Counted from the stretch's first letter, positions 1 to 9,161 are shown. The stretch: 64,000 nt of DNA from Sphingobacterium prati (GCF_013167215.1 NZ_JABJWY010000012.1:62001-126000), one strand, 5' to 3'. Made by a program: numbers and translations. The notes: a model not told the origin generated them from the letters alone.

Positions 1-206
1 AAGAAGCTTGGCCGTTGGCGTCGATCTCTACGGATTTGGCATTTAATGTACAACGCAATGCATTTGACTATTTGGATGCTCCTGTAATTCGCGTGAATTG
101 TGCTGATGTACCTCTTCCTTACGCACCAACCTTGATCGAAGCTGCTTTACCTAGTGTAGAAAAAGTGGTTAAAGCCGTAAAAGAAGTATCTTATATCAAA
201 AAGTAA
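1..206 (+). CDS. pdhB: Pyruvate dehydrogenase E1 beta subunit, C-terminal fragment
   Basis: The reading frame enters from before the window (frame starts at base 3) and stops at 204-206. About 67 C-terminal residues are visible. They match the end of the transketolase C-domain of E1-beta: an E-W-P-L-A-S segment, then AFDYLDAPV, then the A-D-V-P-L-P-Y-A segment that family members carry near the C-terminus. The subunit works with E1-alpha in the thiamine-diphosphate-dependent decarboxylation of pyruvate in the cytoplasm. The gene is cut by the window edge rather than broken. A strong terminator follows at 231. Other 2-oxoacid dehydrogenase E1-beta subunits are possible, but the pyruvate type fits best. 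Confidence 0.85.
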   Translation, partial: EAWPLASISTDLAFNVQRNAFDYLDAPVIRVNCADVPLPYAPTLIEAALPSVEKVVKAVKEVSYIKK

Positions 207-230
207 TTCAATTACTTTTTCGAAGCAAAT

Positions 231-264
231 AAAAAACCCTTTTACTGATGTAAAAGGGTTTTTT
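231..264 (+). terminator. Rho-independent terminator after pdhB
   Basis: A perfect 14-bp stem (231-244 with 251-264) has a 6-base loop and ends in a T run. It lies 25 bases after the pdhB stop codon. The A/T-flanked symmetrical stem could also work in the other direction, but no minus-strand gene needs it. Confidence 0.85.
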
Positions 265-306
265 TATATCTTTATCTGTCCTATTATTAATAAAGTAAAC
301 CAATAA

Positions 307-1062
307 ATGAAAACACTGAAAATAATGGCTTTGACTGCTATATTTGCATTTATCGCCCTATCTGTATCCGCACAAAAGAAATATACCCTAAGGGTAAATC
401 CCGACGAGGGCAAGAAAATAGCGCAGAATGTTATCATGGCAATGGATATCGAAACTGGCGGACAGAAGATTGTGACAGACTTAACAATGGGCTTTGATAT
501 TACAAATACAGCCAAGAAAGATAATTCCTTTCTATTTGACCTTGCCTATACGGATATCAACATGAAAATGAGTGGAGAAGCCATGGAAATGACCTATGAT
601 TCCAAAAATCCGGAGGCAAATGAATTTTCAAAGCAGATGCATGCTACGGTAGGCAAGCTAGTGGATAGTAAAATCAGCTTTTCAATAGATCAATTGGGAA
701 AATCCGCTGATATAAAATTACCAGAGGGCGTCAATCTTCCTTTTGATCGTAGTATGTTTGAAAACATCAGTACAGTGTTACCTGAGCCTGCCATTGCTAT
801 TGGCGAATCATGGAGTTCAAAAACCGAATCGGAAGAATCGGGTCTAATGATCGAAAACAAAATGACACTCATCGACGTGAATGAGCAGGGATATAAAGTC
901 AATGTGGAAGGAAAAATGTTTGGATCGGACGCGAAACAGGTGGGCAGTATTCAAGGCTTCTATGTATTGGATAAAAGGACCTGTCTGACTAAAATAACAG
1001 AGATGACGAGTGATGTCGATATGCCCGAGGCAAAGATTAAAACGGTCATAAAATGCCAATAA
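307..1062 (+). CDS. Secreted DUF6263-like protein
   Basis: 251 residues. A signal peptide covers about residues 1-22 and ends SVSA before QKK, so the product is exported. The rest is a soluble, beta-rich domain with no membrane segment and no catalytic motif I can recognise. The pattern (repeated threonine/methionine strands, a G-E-S-W-S segment near residue 165, a late FYVLDKRT segment) resembles the DUF6263 family of Bacteroidota, whose function is unknown. That assignment is from memory. The gene stands alone between two strong terminators, so it is probably transcribed by itself from the 42-base gap upstream. It converges with gcvH. Confidence 0.7.
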   Translation: MKTLKIMALTAIFAFIALSVSAQKKYTLRVNPDEGKKIAQNVIMAMDIETGGQKIVTDLTMGFDITNTAKKDNSFLFDLAYTDINMKMSGEAMEMTYDSKNPEANEFSKQMHATVGKLVDSKISFSIDQLGKSADIKLPEGVNLPFDRSMFENISTVLPEPAIAIGESWSSKTESEESGLMIENKMTLIDVNEQGYKVNVEGKMFGSDAKQVGSIQGFYVLDKRTCLTKITEMTSDVDMPEAKIKTVIKCQ

Positions 1063-1064
1063 AT

Positions 1065-1110
1065 GATAATAAAAAAGGGGTAATTTTTAGATTACCCCTT
1101 TTTTATTATC
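1065..1110. terminator. Bidirectional terminator between DUF6263-like gene and gcvH
   Basis: A perfect 20-bp inverted repeat (1065-1084 with 1091-1110) encloses a 6-base loop. The G/C core is flanked by A runs on one side and T runs on the other, so it can end transcription from both convergent genes. Confidence 0.9.
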
Positions 1111-1119
1111 AAGCTCATA

Positions 1120-1500
1120 TTATGCGTTGATTTCCTCTTTGTATTGATCTGCAGATAATAATGCATCTACATCTGCTGCATTATTCAATTTAATACGAAC
1201 AATCCAGCCTTCACCATAAGGATCAGAATTGACCAATTCAGGAGAAGCATCAATTGCATCATTAACCGATAAAATTGTAGCTGCTACAGGTAAAAATAAA
1301 TCAGAAACTGTTTTTACAGCTTCGATTGTACCGAAAACTTCATTTGCGGCAACTTCTTCACCTACAGTGTTAATGTCAACAAAAACGATGTCACCCAATT
1401 CACGTTGAGCGAAATCGGTAATCCCTACAACTGCTTCATCACCTTCAACACGAATCCATTCGTGATCTTTGGTGTATTTCAATTCTGCTGGAAAATTCAT
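1120..1500 (-). CDS. gcvH: Glycine cleavage system H protein
   Basis: 126 residues, the usual length for H protein. It carries the lipoyl arm that shuttles the aminomethyl group between the P, T and L proteins in glycine breakdown. The lipoylation motif is clear: G-T-I-E-A-V-K-T with Lys63 as the modified lysine, followed by the typical E-L-V-N and the G-E-G-W segments. The start is the ATG before [14 protein letters not shown], the normal N-terminus. The partner aminomethyltransferase gcvT is also in this window (58925-60007) but far away, and gcvP is not seen, so the system is not an operon here. Confidence 0.97.
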   Translation of the reverse strand: MNFPAELKYTKDHEWIRVEGDEAVVGITDFAQRELGDIVFVDINTVGEEVAANEVFGTIEAVKTVSDLFLPVAATILSVNDAIDASPELVNSDPYGEGWIVRIKLNNAADVDALLSADQYKEEINA

Positions 1501-1599
1501 TGTATCTAATTTTTTGATTTTAATGCCGTGAAGTTACAAAATATCTTCAATTGTCAAAAATGATATTCATTATAAGATTTTTGTATTTATTTTTAAGCT

Positions 1600-2796
1600 A
1601 TGAATCCTCAAATTGAAAAACTTTATCAGATCGCACAAAAAAAAGAGCGTTTTATTATTGGTTTAATGTCCGGAACTTCTTTAGACGGTCTTGATATTGC
1701 ATTATGCCGTATTGAAAACGCCGGAAAAGCCACCAAAATCAGTCTGGAAAAATTCATTACAATGGACTACGAGGATATTTTTAGAACCAAAGTCCGTGAA
1801 ATCTTCGCAAAAAGAACCATCGACCAGCAGCTATTTTCAGCCCTTAACGCATATGTAGGTATCACCCATGCGAACCTGATCAATCAGGTGCTCAAAAACT
1901 GGAATATTACAGCCGCCCAAATAGACTGTATCGCTAGTCACGGACAAACAGTCTACCACGCACCCCAATCGTTGACGAAAGATCATGATTGGCCAAATAG
2001 CACCTTGCAGATCGGTGACGGGGATCATATAGCTATGCATACGGGCATAATTACACTTTCAGATTTTAGACAAAAACACATCGCTGCCGGAGGAGAAGGG
2101 GCCCCTTTAGCAGCATACGGGGATTACCTTCTTTTTTCACACCCCATCGAAAACAGATTTTTACTGAATATAGGGGGTATTTCGAATTTCACCTTTATAC
2201 CGAGTCATCAAAGTAGACTGGAGGCCTATGCAACGGATCTGGGACCGGGAAATACCATGATGAACCAGTATATGAAAACACATTTTGACCAGGAGATGGA
2301 CAGAGATGCCCTGATCGCAAAAAAAGGAACCATCAATAACAACCTATTGGAACAGCTCTTGGCCGAAGAATTCTTATCGCTGGAGTTCCCGAAAACAACG
2401 GGACCAGAACTGTTCAATCTGGATTATTTAAAAGAGGCTCAAAAACGTTCGGATACGGTAGCGTTGTCAGCCGAAGATGTCATGGCAACACTCAATCGCT
2501 TTTCGGCTCAGGCCATAATCAATGGCATACGCCGACAAGCAGCTGGATTATCGAATGTCTCGGTATATATCAGTGGCGGAGGATTACATAATCCCTTACT
2601 TTTTGACGATATAAAAGCCAATCTGCCCGACGGCAAAGTTGAAAGCTTCGCCAGCCTGGGGATAGATCCTGATGCCAAGGAGGCGGTTCTCTTTGCTTTA
2701 TTAGCCAATGAAACCCTCGCTGGGGCCAAAACCAATGTCGAACACATTAAAGACTCTCCTGCAGTCTGTATGGGCAAAATTAGCCTACCTGAATAA
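1600..2796 (+). CDS. anmK: Anhydro-N-acetylmuramic acid kinase
   Basis: 398 residues. The enzyme opens and phosphorylates 1,6-anhydro-MurNAc released from peptidoglycan, giving MurNAc-6-phosphate for cell-wall recycling. The family signature G-L-M-S-G-T-S-L-D-G sits at residues 21-30. Further support comes from the ASHGQTV and G-D-G segments, the L-N-I-G-G-I-S-N segment, D-L-G-P-G-N, and a C-terminal S-G-G-G-L-H-N segment. The length is slightly above the usual 370 because of a short N-terminal helix. It is monocistronic, divergent from gcvH, and ends 2 bases before the convergent DUF2461 gene. Confidence 0.95.
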   Translation: MNPQIEKLYQIAQKKERFIIGLMSGTSLDGLDIALCRIENAGKATKISLEKFITMDYEDIFRTKVREIFAKRTIDQQLFSALNAYVGITHANLINQVLKNWNITAAQIDCIASHGQTVYHAPQSLTKDHDWPNSTLQIGDGDHIAMHTGIITLSDFRQKHIAAGGEGAPLAAYGDYLLFSHPIENRFLLNIGGISNFTFIPSHQSRLEAYATDLGPGNTMMNQYMKTHFDQEMDRDALIAKKGTINNNLLEQLLAEEFLSLEFPKTTGPELFNLDYLKEAQKRSDTVALSAEDVMATLNRFSAQAIINGIRRQAAGLSNVSVYISGGGLHNPLLFDDIKANLPDGKVESFASLGIDPDAKEAVLFALLANETLAGAKTNVEHIKDSPAVCMGKISLPE

Positions 2797-2797
2797 A

Positions 2798-3469
2798 TTA
2801 CTCACTGGCGATCGCCTCTTGTAAAAACTCCTTGAATGGTAACATCTTTTTGTAAGAGACGATGATATTATCCAACGCGTTTTTGTGTGAAAGATCGTTG
2901 ATTGAGAGGGCTTGATCAAGAACAAAACTTTTTAACTTGATAAAATCAATATAGGGATTATCTTCAGTATAACCTGCAGGAGCACGCTTCAGCAGATCTT
3001 CTTTAAATAGGGTTATTTTTCCGCCATCCAGCACCCCATTCAGAATTTTTGCCAACTTTTCACCACTATAATCAATCTCCTGTCTTATCGCTTCCAGATG
3101 TGGCTTCTCCGGCCGCCAATAACCACAGGCAATAAATGAATTTTCAGCACCGATATGAATATAATATTCAGGACCGTGCAACTTCCTTCCGTCAACAGAT
3201 ATCCCAGCCCCAAACCAAGTCTTATAAGGCGTTTTATCATTTGAAAAACGGGTATCTCTATAGATACGGAATAAACATTTATTGGCTTGAATAGACGTGT
3301 TTATTTTGGGGTCAAATTCACTCAGCGCAGCTATTAAATCAGTTAGAAAACGCCGGACATCCGCCAATGCAGACTCATATTTCTCGCGGTTCTCAGCAAA
3401 CCATTCCCTTGAATTATTTTCCTTTAATTCTATTAAAAAATCAAAGGTAGATTTTTGAATGTGACTCAT
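2798..3469 (-). CDS. DUF2461 family protein (TIGR02453)
   Basis: 223 residues, cytoplasmic, with no signal peptide or membrane segment. The N-terminal pattern (FLIELKENNSREWF, then NREKYE) and the central R-I-Y-R-D-T-R-F-S-N-D-K-T-P-Y-K-T segment are hallmarks of the DUF2461/TIGR02453 family, whose biochemical role is unknown. It is the last gene of a minus-strand run CPBP protease, DUF2007, cdsA, DUF2461, and starts 7 bases after the cdsA stop, so it is probably co-transcribed with them. No terminator is seen in the 1-base gap to anmK, so read-through into antisense of anmK is possible. Confidence 0.9.
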   Translation of the reverse strand: MSHIQKSTFDFLIELKENNSREWFAENREKYESALADVRRFLTDLIAALSEFDPKINTSIQANKCLFRIYRDTRFSNDKTPYKTWFGAGISVDGRKLHGPEYYIHIGAENSFIACGYWRPEKPHLEAIRQEIDYSGEKLAKILNGVLDGGKITLFKEDLLKRAPAGYTEDNPYIDFIKLKSFVLDQALSINDLSHKNALDNIIVSYKKMLPFKEFLQEAIASE

Positions 3470-3476
3470 AATGCTA

Positions 3477-4277
3477 TTAACTGATTAAAATTAAGAAAAC
3501 GTAAACCAGCGGTGCCGCCAATAGCAGACCATCAAAACGGTCCAGGAAACCACCGTGTCCCGGTAAGATACTGCCGGAGTCCTTGACATGCAGGCTCCTT
3601 TTCAACATTGATTCGACCAGATCTCCTAACGTTCCAACAACACTGATGATCATGGCAACAGTAATCCATTGCCATAAAGGCAAGCTTCCAAAATATTTTT
3701 CAAGATTTATGGCGACGACTATAGCTAAAATGAAACCGCCAAAAAAACCTTCCCAGGTCTTTTTCGGAGAAATTCGTTCAAACAGTTTATGTTTACCAAA
3801 ACTCCGGCCGGCAAGATATGCCCCAGTATCGTTGGTCCACAGCAATATTAAAAAGCCTAGGGGAATATAATAATTGAATACGCCATTGATAAAACCCAGT
3901 TTTGCAAAAAGAAAGAAGGGAAGTGTCACATAACAGATGCCCAAAAAAGTATAAGCAATATCATTAAAGGGAAAACTCCGCTTTTGAAAAAGTGGAATAA
4001 TATAGGTCAAGCTGACCAATGGTGTGATAAGCCATAGAAACTTAGCTTCCAAAATATTCATGGCTACCATAGATCCCAAACCGAACAGTGTCACGGCTAA
4101 GATAATTCCCAAGGCCTTATTAGGCGCACGCTCTTCGCACGACACGATACCATAAAACTCATACAGGCACCACGCGCTCAACAGCATAAAAAATATACTG
4201 TATAAGTATGGGCCGAATAGGGTAGATGCTACCATGACCGCAACAAAAATGACACCGGTTATTGCTCTTGTTTTCAT
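3477..4277 (-). CDS. cdsA: Phosphatidate cytidylyltransferase
   Basis: 266 residues, integral inner-membrane protein with about seven or eight hydrophobic segments. It makes CDP-diacylglycerol from phosphatidic acid and CTP, the entry point to membrane phospholipids. The CdsA signature is complete near the C-terminus: S-M-L-K-R, then K-D-S-G, then L-P-G-H-G-G-F-L-D-R-F-D. The preceding S-P-K-K-T-W-E-G-F-F-G-G segment is also typical. It lies directly downstream of the DUF2007 gene (1-base gap), so the two are likely translated from one message. Confidence 0.96.
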   Translation of the reverse strand: MKTRAITGVIFVAVMVASTLFGPYLYSIFFMLLSAWCLYEFYGIVSCEERAPNKALGIILAVTLFGLGSMVAMNILEAKFLWLITPLVSLTYIIPLFQKRSFPFNDIAYTFLGICYVTLPFFLFAKLGFINGVFNYYIPLGFLILLWTNDTGAYLAGRSFGKHKLFERISPKKTWEGFFGGFILAIVVAINLEKYFGSLPLWQWITVAMIISVVGTLGDLVESMLKRSLHVKDSGSILPGHGGFLDRFDGLLLAAPLVYVFLILIS

Positions 4278-4278
4278 T

Positions 4279-4488
4279 TTATTGCTCTCCCTCTGCTTCT
4301 TCGATCAATCTTACAGCAGCTTCAACCGAGCTTTCGCTAACATACAACTCTATCTTTCCAAACAGATAAGAAGAATCCTGTTTATTTAATACAACAGTTG
4401 GAAGACCATTCTCTTCCAGCATTTGTTTCACTATTTCGGCCTGAATAGCATTTGTATACGTCTTAATTTTCTTCCAATCGTTCTCCAT
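4279..4488 (-). CDS. DUF2007 family putative signal-transducing protein
   Basis: 69 residues from the ATG at 4488. A longer open frame runs to 4599, but that stretch overlaps the end of the upstream CPBP gene and has no family match, so I chose the internal ATG before ENDWKKI. The protein fits the small DUF2007 fold: a T-N-A-I-Q-A-E-I-V-K segment, a G-L-P segment, then I-E-L-Y-V and a C-terminal helix. These proteins are often annotated as signal-transducing, but a real function is not established. It overlaps the CPBP gene by 26 bases, which points to coupled expression. Confidence 0.8.
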   Translation of the reverse strand: MENDWKKIKTYTNAIQAEIVKQMLEENGLPTVVLNKQDSSYLFGKIELYVSESSVEAAVRLIEEAEGEQ

Positions 4489-5386
4489 GGTTTTCTTTTT
4501 GTGTTGACTGATAAAATAAGAATACAAAAATAGCAGTAAAAATGAAGCCCACAACATATATCCACCAAGACTGCATTTCGAATGCATTGATCTCTTCATA
4601 ACTTTTACCGTTCCTTGTATAATAAAAAGACATCATTGTCGCTCCGGCGTTATTGACAAAATGACCAAAAATAGGCAAGAGAATATTTTTGCTCCATACG
4701 TACAGATAGCCAAAAAATGCCCCCAGCAACATTCGCGGTATAAATCCAAAAAACTGCAGATGTATGGCACTAAAGACGATAGCGACAACCCAAATAACAA
4801 CATGGGAATTCGAAAACCACCTTCCCACGATATTTTGAAGGACACCTCGAAATAAAAGTTCTTCGCCTATGGCTGGTATCAAGGCCAGAACCACCAGATT
4901 AAAAAGAAATCCCACAAAACTTGTTTCTATGATAATTCCCTTGATCAGATCCCCTGATTCTTGCTCGCTGCGCTCCATCCAAACCTGTACGGATCTCATA
5001 TTATCTGGCAACTGTAATGATTCGTTCCAATGTCCGATTAGACTCATCAGCGGCATAAAAGCAAGCATGGCAAAAAAGATATAGGCAAACTGCTTTGCCT
5101 GTGGCGCGTATTCTTGTTTAAAATAAGTGATTCCGTACCCCTCACGTGTATGCATTAGACAGGCCGGCACCACAAAGGATCCCAAACTACTCATCAACAA
5201 CAAAAAGCGCATTTCATTTGCGGAACCATGCATGAGGGTAGCCAATGAAAATACCTGTCCTGTAAATTTGTAATAGAAAAAGAGCATAAGGATACCGATG
5301 ACCTGTGAGAGAAAGGTAAATCCGATGACCAATAGGACCAGACGCAATAATGATTGAAATGGGGAAGTAGTTTGCTCGGGATACAT
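4463..5386 (-). CDS. CPBP family intramembrane glutamic endopeptidase
   Basis: 307 residues from the ATG at 5386 (M-Y-P-E-Q). The open frame extends 13 codons further, but those add only a hydrophobic tail without support. Eight or so membrane segments are visible. The three CPBP (Abi) motifs are present: E-E-L-L-F-R-G with the paired glutamates, F-S-A-I-H with the metal or catalytic histidine, and H-F-V-N-N near the C-terminus. Members cleave or process membrane substrates. In Bacteroidota the substrate is unknown. It heads the run with DUF2007, cdsA and DUF2461, so its promoter probably lies in 5387-5560. Confidence 0.88.
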   Translation of the reverse strand: MYPEQTTSPFQSLLRLVLLVIGFTFLSQVIGILMLFFYYKFTGQVFSLATLMHGSANEMRFLLLMSSLGSFVVPACLMHTREGYGITYFKQEYAPQAKQFAYIFFAMLAFMPLMSLIGHWNESLQLPDNMRSVQVWMERSEQESGDLIKGIIIETSFVGFLFNLVVLALIPAIGEELLFRGVLQNIVGRWFSNSHVVIWVVAIVFSAIHLQFFGFIPRMLLGAFFGYLYVWSKNILLPIFGHFVNNAGATMMSFYYTRNGKSYEEINAFEMQSWWIYVVGFIFTAIFVFLFYQSTQKENHGERLEEN

Positions 5387-5565
5387 AAAATTTAAAATAT
5401 GTTTTAAAGATAACAATAAAAGCATGCCACTTTATAAATTTCGCTGCAATTCAATAAGACATCCCTGACCGGATCAGTAGAAAAAACGGTATTATGAAAA
5501 GCTCAGGATCAATTGGAAACACTAAAAAATAAGTGTCAAAATCTAGTAAATAGCGCTGAGATAAT

Positions 5566-5607
5566 GCATAAAAAGGTTCCGAAATAATTTCCGGAACCTT
5601 TTTATGC
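5566..5607 (-). terminator. Terminator after the Tricorn-like protease gene
   Basis: A 16-bp perfect inverted repeat (5566-5581 with 5592-5607) contains a G/C core and a T run in the minus-strand reading. It is placed 19 bases downstream of the stop codon at 5626. The hairpin is nearly symmetrical, so it may also shield the CPBP promoter from read-through. Confidence 0.85.
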
Positions 5608-5625
5608 GTTATCGATATTGATCTA

Positions 5626-8600
5626 TTAATTTACCCGTATCGGATCTGCTGGTTTTTGTAGATTTTTGTAAGGATAGGTTTTCATCTCTTCCAATAAAAT
5701 CTTCACCGTTCTTTCCAATTGTGGATCACGTCCTTCTAACAGATCCTTCGGCAATTGTTCCACAAATATATCTGGAGCGACACCCTCATTTTCTATAATC
5801 CAGTTACCTTTCAGGTCGTATACCCCAAAGTTTGGCGAGGTAATGCGTCCGCCATCCAACAACGGCGGATATCCACTGATACCGACCAAAATACCCATTG
5901 TTGTACGACCGACCAGCTTACCTAGCCCCTTGAAGCGGAACATATAAGGCATCATATCACCTCCCGAACCCGCATTTTCATTTATGATCATTGCCTTTGG
6001 CCCATAAATACCATTGCCTGGAGTCGTAAATCCTTTACCATCACGGATCCCCCAGCCGGAAATTAATTCACGCGAGAGTAAGTCAATGACATAATCAGCT
6101 ACCCAGCCACCACCATTGTTTCTTTCGTCCATCAGAAGGGCCTTTTTATCCATCTGGGAGAAATAATAGCGATTGAAGTAGGTATACCCCTCAGGACCTG
6201 TATTTGGCATGTATACATAAGCAATTTGTCCATTGCTTAACTGATCTACTTTCCTGCGGTTACGCTCCACCCATTCCATGCTGCGCAAACTCATTTCGTC
6301 GGCAAAGGAAATCGGTTTTATAACGACTTCGCGGGCACCAACAAGCGATGGTTTGGAATTAATTTTTAACGCCACTTGTTTACCTACAGTATTATCAAAT
6401 AAACTATAGATATCCTTGTCTTCTGTTAATTCAATACCGTTTACAGCGACTATGTAGTCACCTTCTTTGATATTCAATCCAGGCTCTGCCAACGGTGCCT
6501 TAAAAGACGGGTTCCATTCCAACCGTGTAAATAACTTTGCGATCTGGTAATATCCATTTTTAATCGTATAGTCGGCCCCTAATACGCCCACTGATACAGA
6601 TGGACTAGCAGGCTGATCACCTGGATAAATATAATTGTGTCCAACAACCATCTCACCCATCATTTCGTTCAATAAATAACCTAAATCAGAACGGTGATTG
6701 ACAAAAGGAAGAAACTTTTCATATTTGGTTTTCATGGCTTTCCAATCTGCTCCATGCATATTCTCAACATAAAAATAGTCTTTCTGCATGGCCCAAACTT
6801 CGTTGAAGATCTGTTTCCATTCTGCGGCAGGATCGACCAATTGTTGGATGCCATCCAATTTTATGACGCCAGCAGTCGGAGACGCTACTTTCTGCCCAGC
6901 TGTCACAATATTATAACCATTCCCTGTCTGATATAACATTTTTTTGCCATCGGCACTGATTACAAAACTACGGGCATTTTCAACCAATGTCTTATTTTCC
7001 AGATCTTTGAAATCATAGGCTCCGATGGTACCTCCGCGCTGGTAAGTCAACTGGTTTGGAACCAGTCCATTCAGACTCCAATAGGTACCTACTGGCAAAG
7101 GTAAAGCTACAATACGATTTTCGATACGGTCAAAATCTACCTGAATGGATTTGTCTTCAGGTCTATTCGCTGGAGTTTCCTCCTTTTTATCCTTTTTCGG
7201 TGCTTTTTTATCGTTTTCTTTTACACGTGCATTTTTGCTGCTCTCTTTTTCCGCTGGTTTATCGGTTTTATCCTCACGAATCTGCTCTTCATCACTTTCG
7301 TTCTTAAAGAAAGAAGGAGTTTTACTCGACAGGATGAAAGCGTATACAGCATAGTCAACATTACGTTGTGTAGCTGACATGTGCAGACCAGAATTGGTCA
7401 GTCCTGTATTCGTACTCGCCGTAAAGAAAAGATATTTACCATCCTGTGAGAAAGCAGTGCTACGAACAGAACTCATACCATCAGTAATCTGTTGCGTTTT
7501 CTTTGTATCGAGATTGTACATAAAAACAGCCGGTACACCGTTTTCTAATGTGCGTGTAAATGAAATCCATTTTGAATCTGGAGACCAGCTTGATTGAAAA
7601 TGATTCGAAACCCTGCCGGTTTGGCCACTCAGTTTATCGTCCGCAACCTTTACAATAGCCTTAGATGCGATATCAATGTAGTACAGATTGAGATGAGCGT
7701 CGTTATAGAATAGCTTCTTTGAATCTGGAGACCAGGTAGGTTCAAAATAAAAATTGGTCTCACCTAGATTGAAATATAGTGGCTGATCCTTTCCAAACTG
7801 ATCCACTAAAACTAATTGGTATGAACCATTCTTATCCGAAATATAAGAAACCCATTTTCCATTGGGGGACCAGTCCGGAAAACGTTCGTGTGACCCAGGA
7901 GAATTTGATAAATTGCGTGCTTCACCTTTCTCCTTGGGTACGGTGAAGATCTCGCCGCGAGACTCAAATAGCGCACGTTGACCCGTGGGAGATAGGGTAG
8001 CGTAACGAATGTCGTCTTTTATATTTTTATAGAAAGGACGCTTAAACATCGCATCTGTGTTTACACTAATGTGTAGGGCAGTTACCTTATTATTGTTAGT
8101 TAAGTTTAATGTATTCAATACACCTGCATATTCAAAAATCAATTCATTGCCGTTTCCATTTAGCGAACGTACATCGTAATCTTTGAAATCAGTTAGCTTT
8201 TCAACTTTCTTGGACTTGGTATCGTAACTGAAGATGTTTACTATTTTATCCCGATCTGACAGGAAATAAACCTTATTACCTAACCAAAGGGGCTTAACAT
8301 CGTTGCTTTTTACCTGGGGAATTGCTTCTATTTCCTTAGTCTTTGTATCAAAAATCCAAATGGTAGGTGTACCACCACCTCTATAGCGCTTGAAAGCTAC
8401 GCGATCCCGCTCCGTCGGATCCGTATTTTTGATATAAGCCCAATAACGGCCATCAGCGGAAGGGCTACCTTGTGTCGCTTCGGGCATCAGTAAAGCTTTG
8501 TCCATCCCTAATCGCTGAATAGTAGAACTGTATAATCGCGGGCTTAGTGCATAGGTGAAGTCACGCGATGTTGTATAATAAACTTCATCATTATTCAACC

Positions 8601-8946
8601 AGCCACGTAATACGTCCGAAGAAGGATGATAAGTGATACGTTGAGGCTCTCCACCTTCTATAGGAAGAACGTATACATCTGTATTACCATCATAATTTCC
8701 CGTAAAAGCAACTTTCTTCCCGTCAGGAGAAAACATTGGATTTTGTTCGACACCGGGATTCGTCGTGAGGCGTCTTGGGTTTGCACCATTCTTGTCTGCT
8801 ATCCAGATATCTCCGCCATACACAAAAGCAATATTACTTGCGCTGATACTTGGGTTTCGAAGCAATAAAGTTTCCTGCGCTTTGACCTGTAGAAATGAAG
8901 TTCCGATCAAAAATGCCGCAATCAACTTAAAATGAGTTTTATTCAT
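5626..8946 (-). CDS. Tricorn-like S41 family secreted protease
   Basis: 1106 residues, with a signal peptide ending near residue 23 (Q-V-K-A before QE). The N-terminal half (about 35-560) holds repeated beta-propeller blades of the PD40/WD40-like type (for example M-F-S-P-D-G-K-K and W-S-P-D-S-K-K). A lysine- and glutamate-rich linker follows at about 555-600. A Tricorn core, a PDZ domain (near 800-870) and an S41 serine-protease domain complete it. The catalytic serine lies in N-E-N-A-G-S-G-G-D, about Ser994. It is likely periplasmic or surface-exposed and degrades peptides. The gene is monocistronic, with a terminator downstream and a duplicated upstream region (8955-9090). It is exported, unlike archaeal Tricorn. 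Confidence 0.93.
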   Translation of the reverse strand: MNKTHFKLIAAFLIGTSFLQVKAQETLLLRNPSISASNIAFVYGGDIWIADKNGANPRRLTTNPGVEQNPMFSPDGKKVAFTGNYDGNTDVYVLPIEGGEPQRITYHPSSDVLRGWLNNDEVYYTTSRDFTYALSPRLYSSTIQRLGMDKALLMPEATQGSPSADGRYWAYIKNTDPTERDRVAFKRYRGGGTPTIWIFDTKTKEIEAIPQVKSNDVKPLWLGNKVYFLSDRDKIVNIFSYDTKSKKVEKLTDFKDYDVRSLNGNGNELIFEYAGVLNTLNLTNNNKVTALHISVNTDAMFKRPFYKNIKDDIRYATLSPTGQRALFESRGEIFTVPKEKGEARNLSNSPGSHERFPDWSPNGKWVSYISDKNGSYQLVLVDQFGKDQPLYFNLGETNFYFEPTWSPDSKKLFYNDAHLNLYYIDIASKAIVKVADDKLSGQTGRVSNHFQSSWSPDSKWISFTRTLENGVPAVFMYNLDTKKTQQITDGMSSVRSTAFSQDGKYLFFTASTNTGLTNSGLHMSATQRNVDYAVYAFILSSKTPSFFKNESDEEQIREDKTDKPAEKESSKNARVKENDKKAPKKDKKEETPANRPEDKSIQVDFDRIENRIVALPLPVGTYWSLNGLVPNQLTYQRGGTIGAYDFKDLENKTLVENARSFVISADGKKMLYQTGNGYNIVTAGQKVASPTAGVIKLDGIQQLVDPAAEWKQIFNEVWAMQKDYFYVENMHGADWKAMKTKYEKFLPFVNHRSDLGYLLNEMMGEMVVGHNYIYPGDQPASPSVSVGVLGADYTIKNGYYQIAKLFTRLEWNPSFKAPLAEPGLNIKEGDYIVAVNGIELTEDKDIYSLFDNTVGKQVALKINSKPSLVGAREVVIKPISFADEMSLRSMEWVERNRRKVDQLSNGQIAYVYMPNTGPEGYTYFNRYYFSQMDKKALLMDERNNGGGWVADYVIDLLSRELISGWGIRDGKGFTTPGNGIYGPKAMIINENAGSGGDMMPYMFRFKGLGKLVGRTTMGILVGISGYPPLLDGGRITSPNFGVYDLKGNWIIENEGVAPDIFVEQLPKDLLEGRDPQLERTVKILLEEMKTYPYKNLQKPADPIRVN

Positions 8947-8954
8947 AAATGTTC

Positions 8955-9090
8955 AAAGGTTAAAATTAATATGCAAACTATGATTTTGTTCAGTACATTA
9001 CTCCGCATATCAACTTCATAAAAATATAAAGGTTAAAACTTACCATACAAAGCTACTATTTTGTTTAGTAAATCACTTCGTATATCAACA
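8955..9090. repeat. Imperfect tandem duplication upstream of the Tricorn-like gene
   Basis: Two copies of a roughly 60-base unit (8955-9014 and 9028-9090) both begin aaaggttaaaa/t and both end tatatcaac or catatcaac. They share the core ttttgtt-agta. The distal copy contains, on the minus strand, a perfect TAnnTTTG promoter element (TAGCTTTG, 9048-9055). The proximal copy has the same place shortened by one base (TAGTTTG). The duplication therefore seems to have copied a promoter or leader. Confidence 0.7.
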
Positions 9091-9114
9091 AAGTTGCATG
9101 AAAAAATATAACGT

Positions 9115-9145
9115 AAAAAAAGCCCTGCTTTTTGGGCAGGGCTTT
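9115..9145 (-). terminator. Terminator after the zinc-ribbon gene
   Basis: Read on the minus strand, a 10-bp G/C-rich stem (9136-9145 with 9119-9128) with a 7-base loop is followed by a run of U from the A tract at 9115-9121. It lies 17 bases past the zinc-ribbon stop codon. Confidence 0.9.
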
Positions 9146-9161
9146 ATCCTTTTATTGACGA

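Noticed and set aside
4489..4599. Longer N-terminus of the DUF2007 protein
   Set aside because: The extra residues fall inside the CPBP gene in another frame and are not part of the DUF2007 fold; the internal ATG at 4488 fits the family.
7218..7233. CACGTG site in the Tricorn-like gene as parS
   Set aside because: Flanks do not match the parS consensus (TTACACGTGCAT rather than TTTCACGTGGAA).
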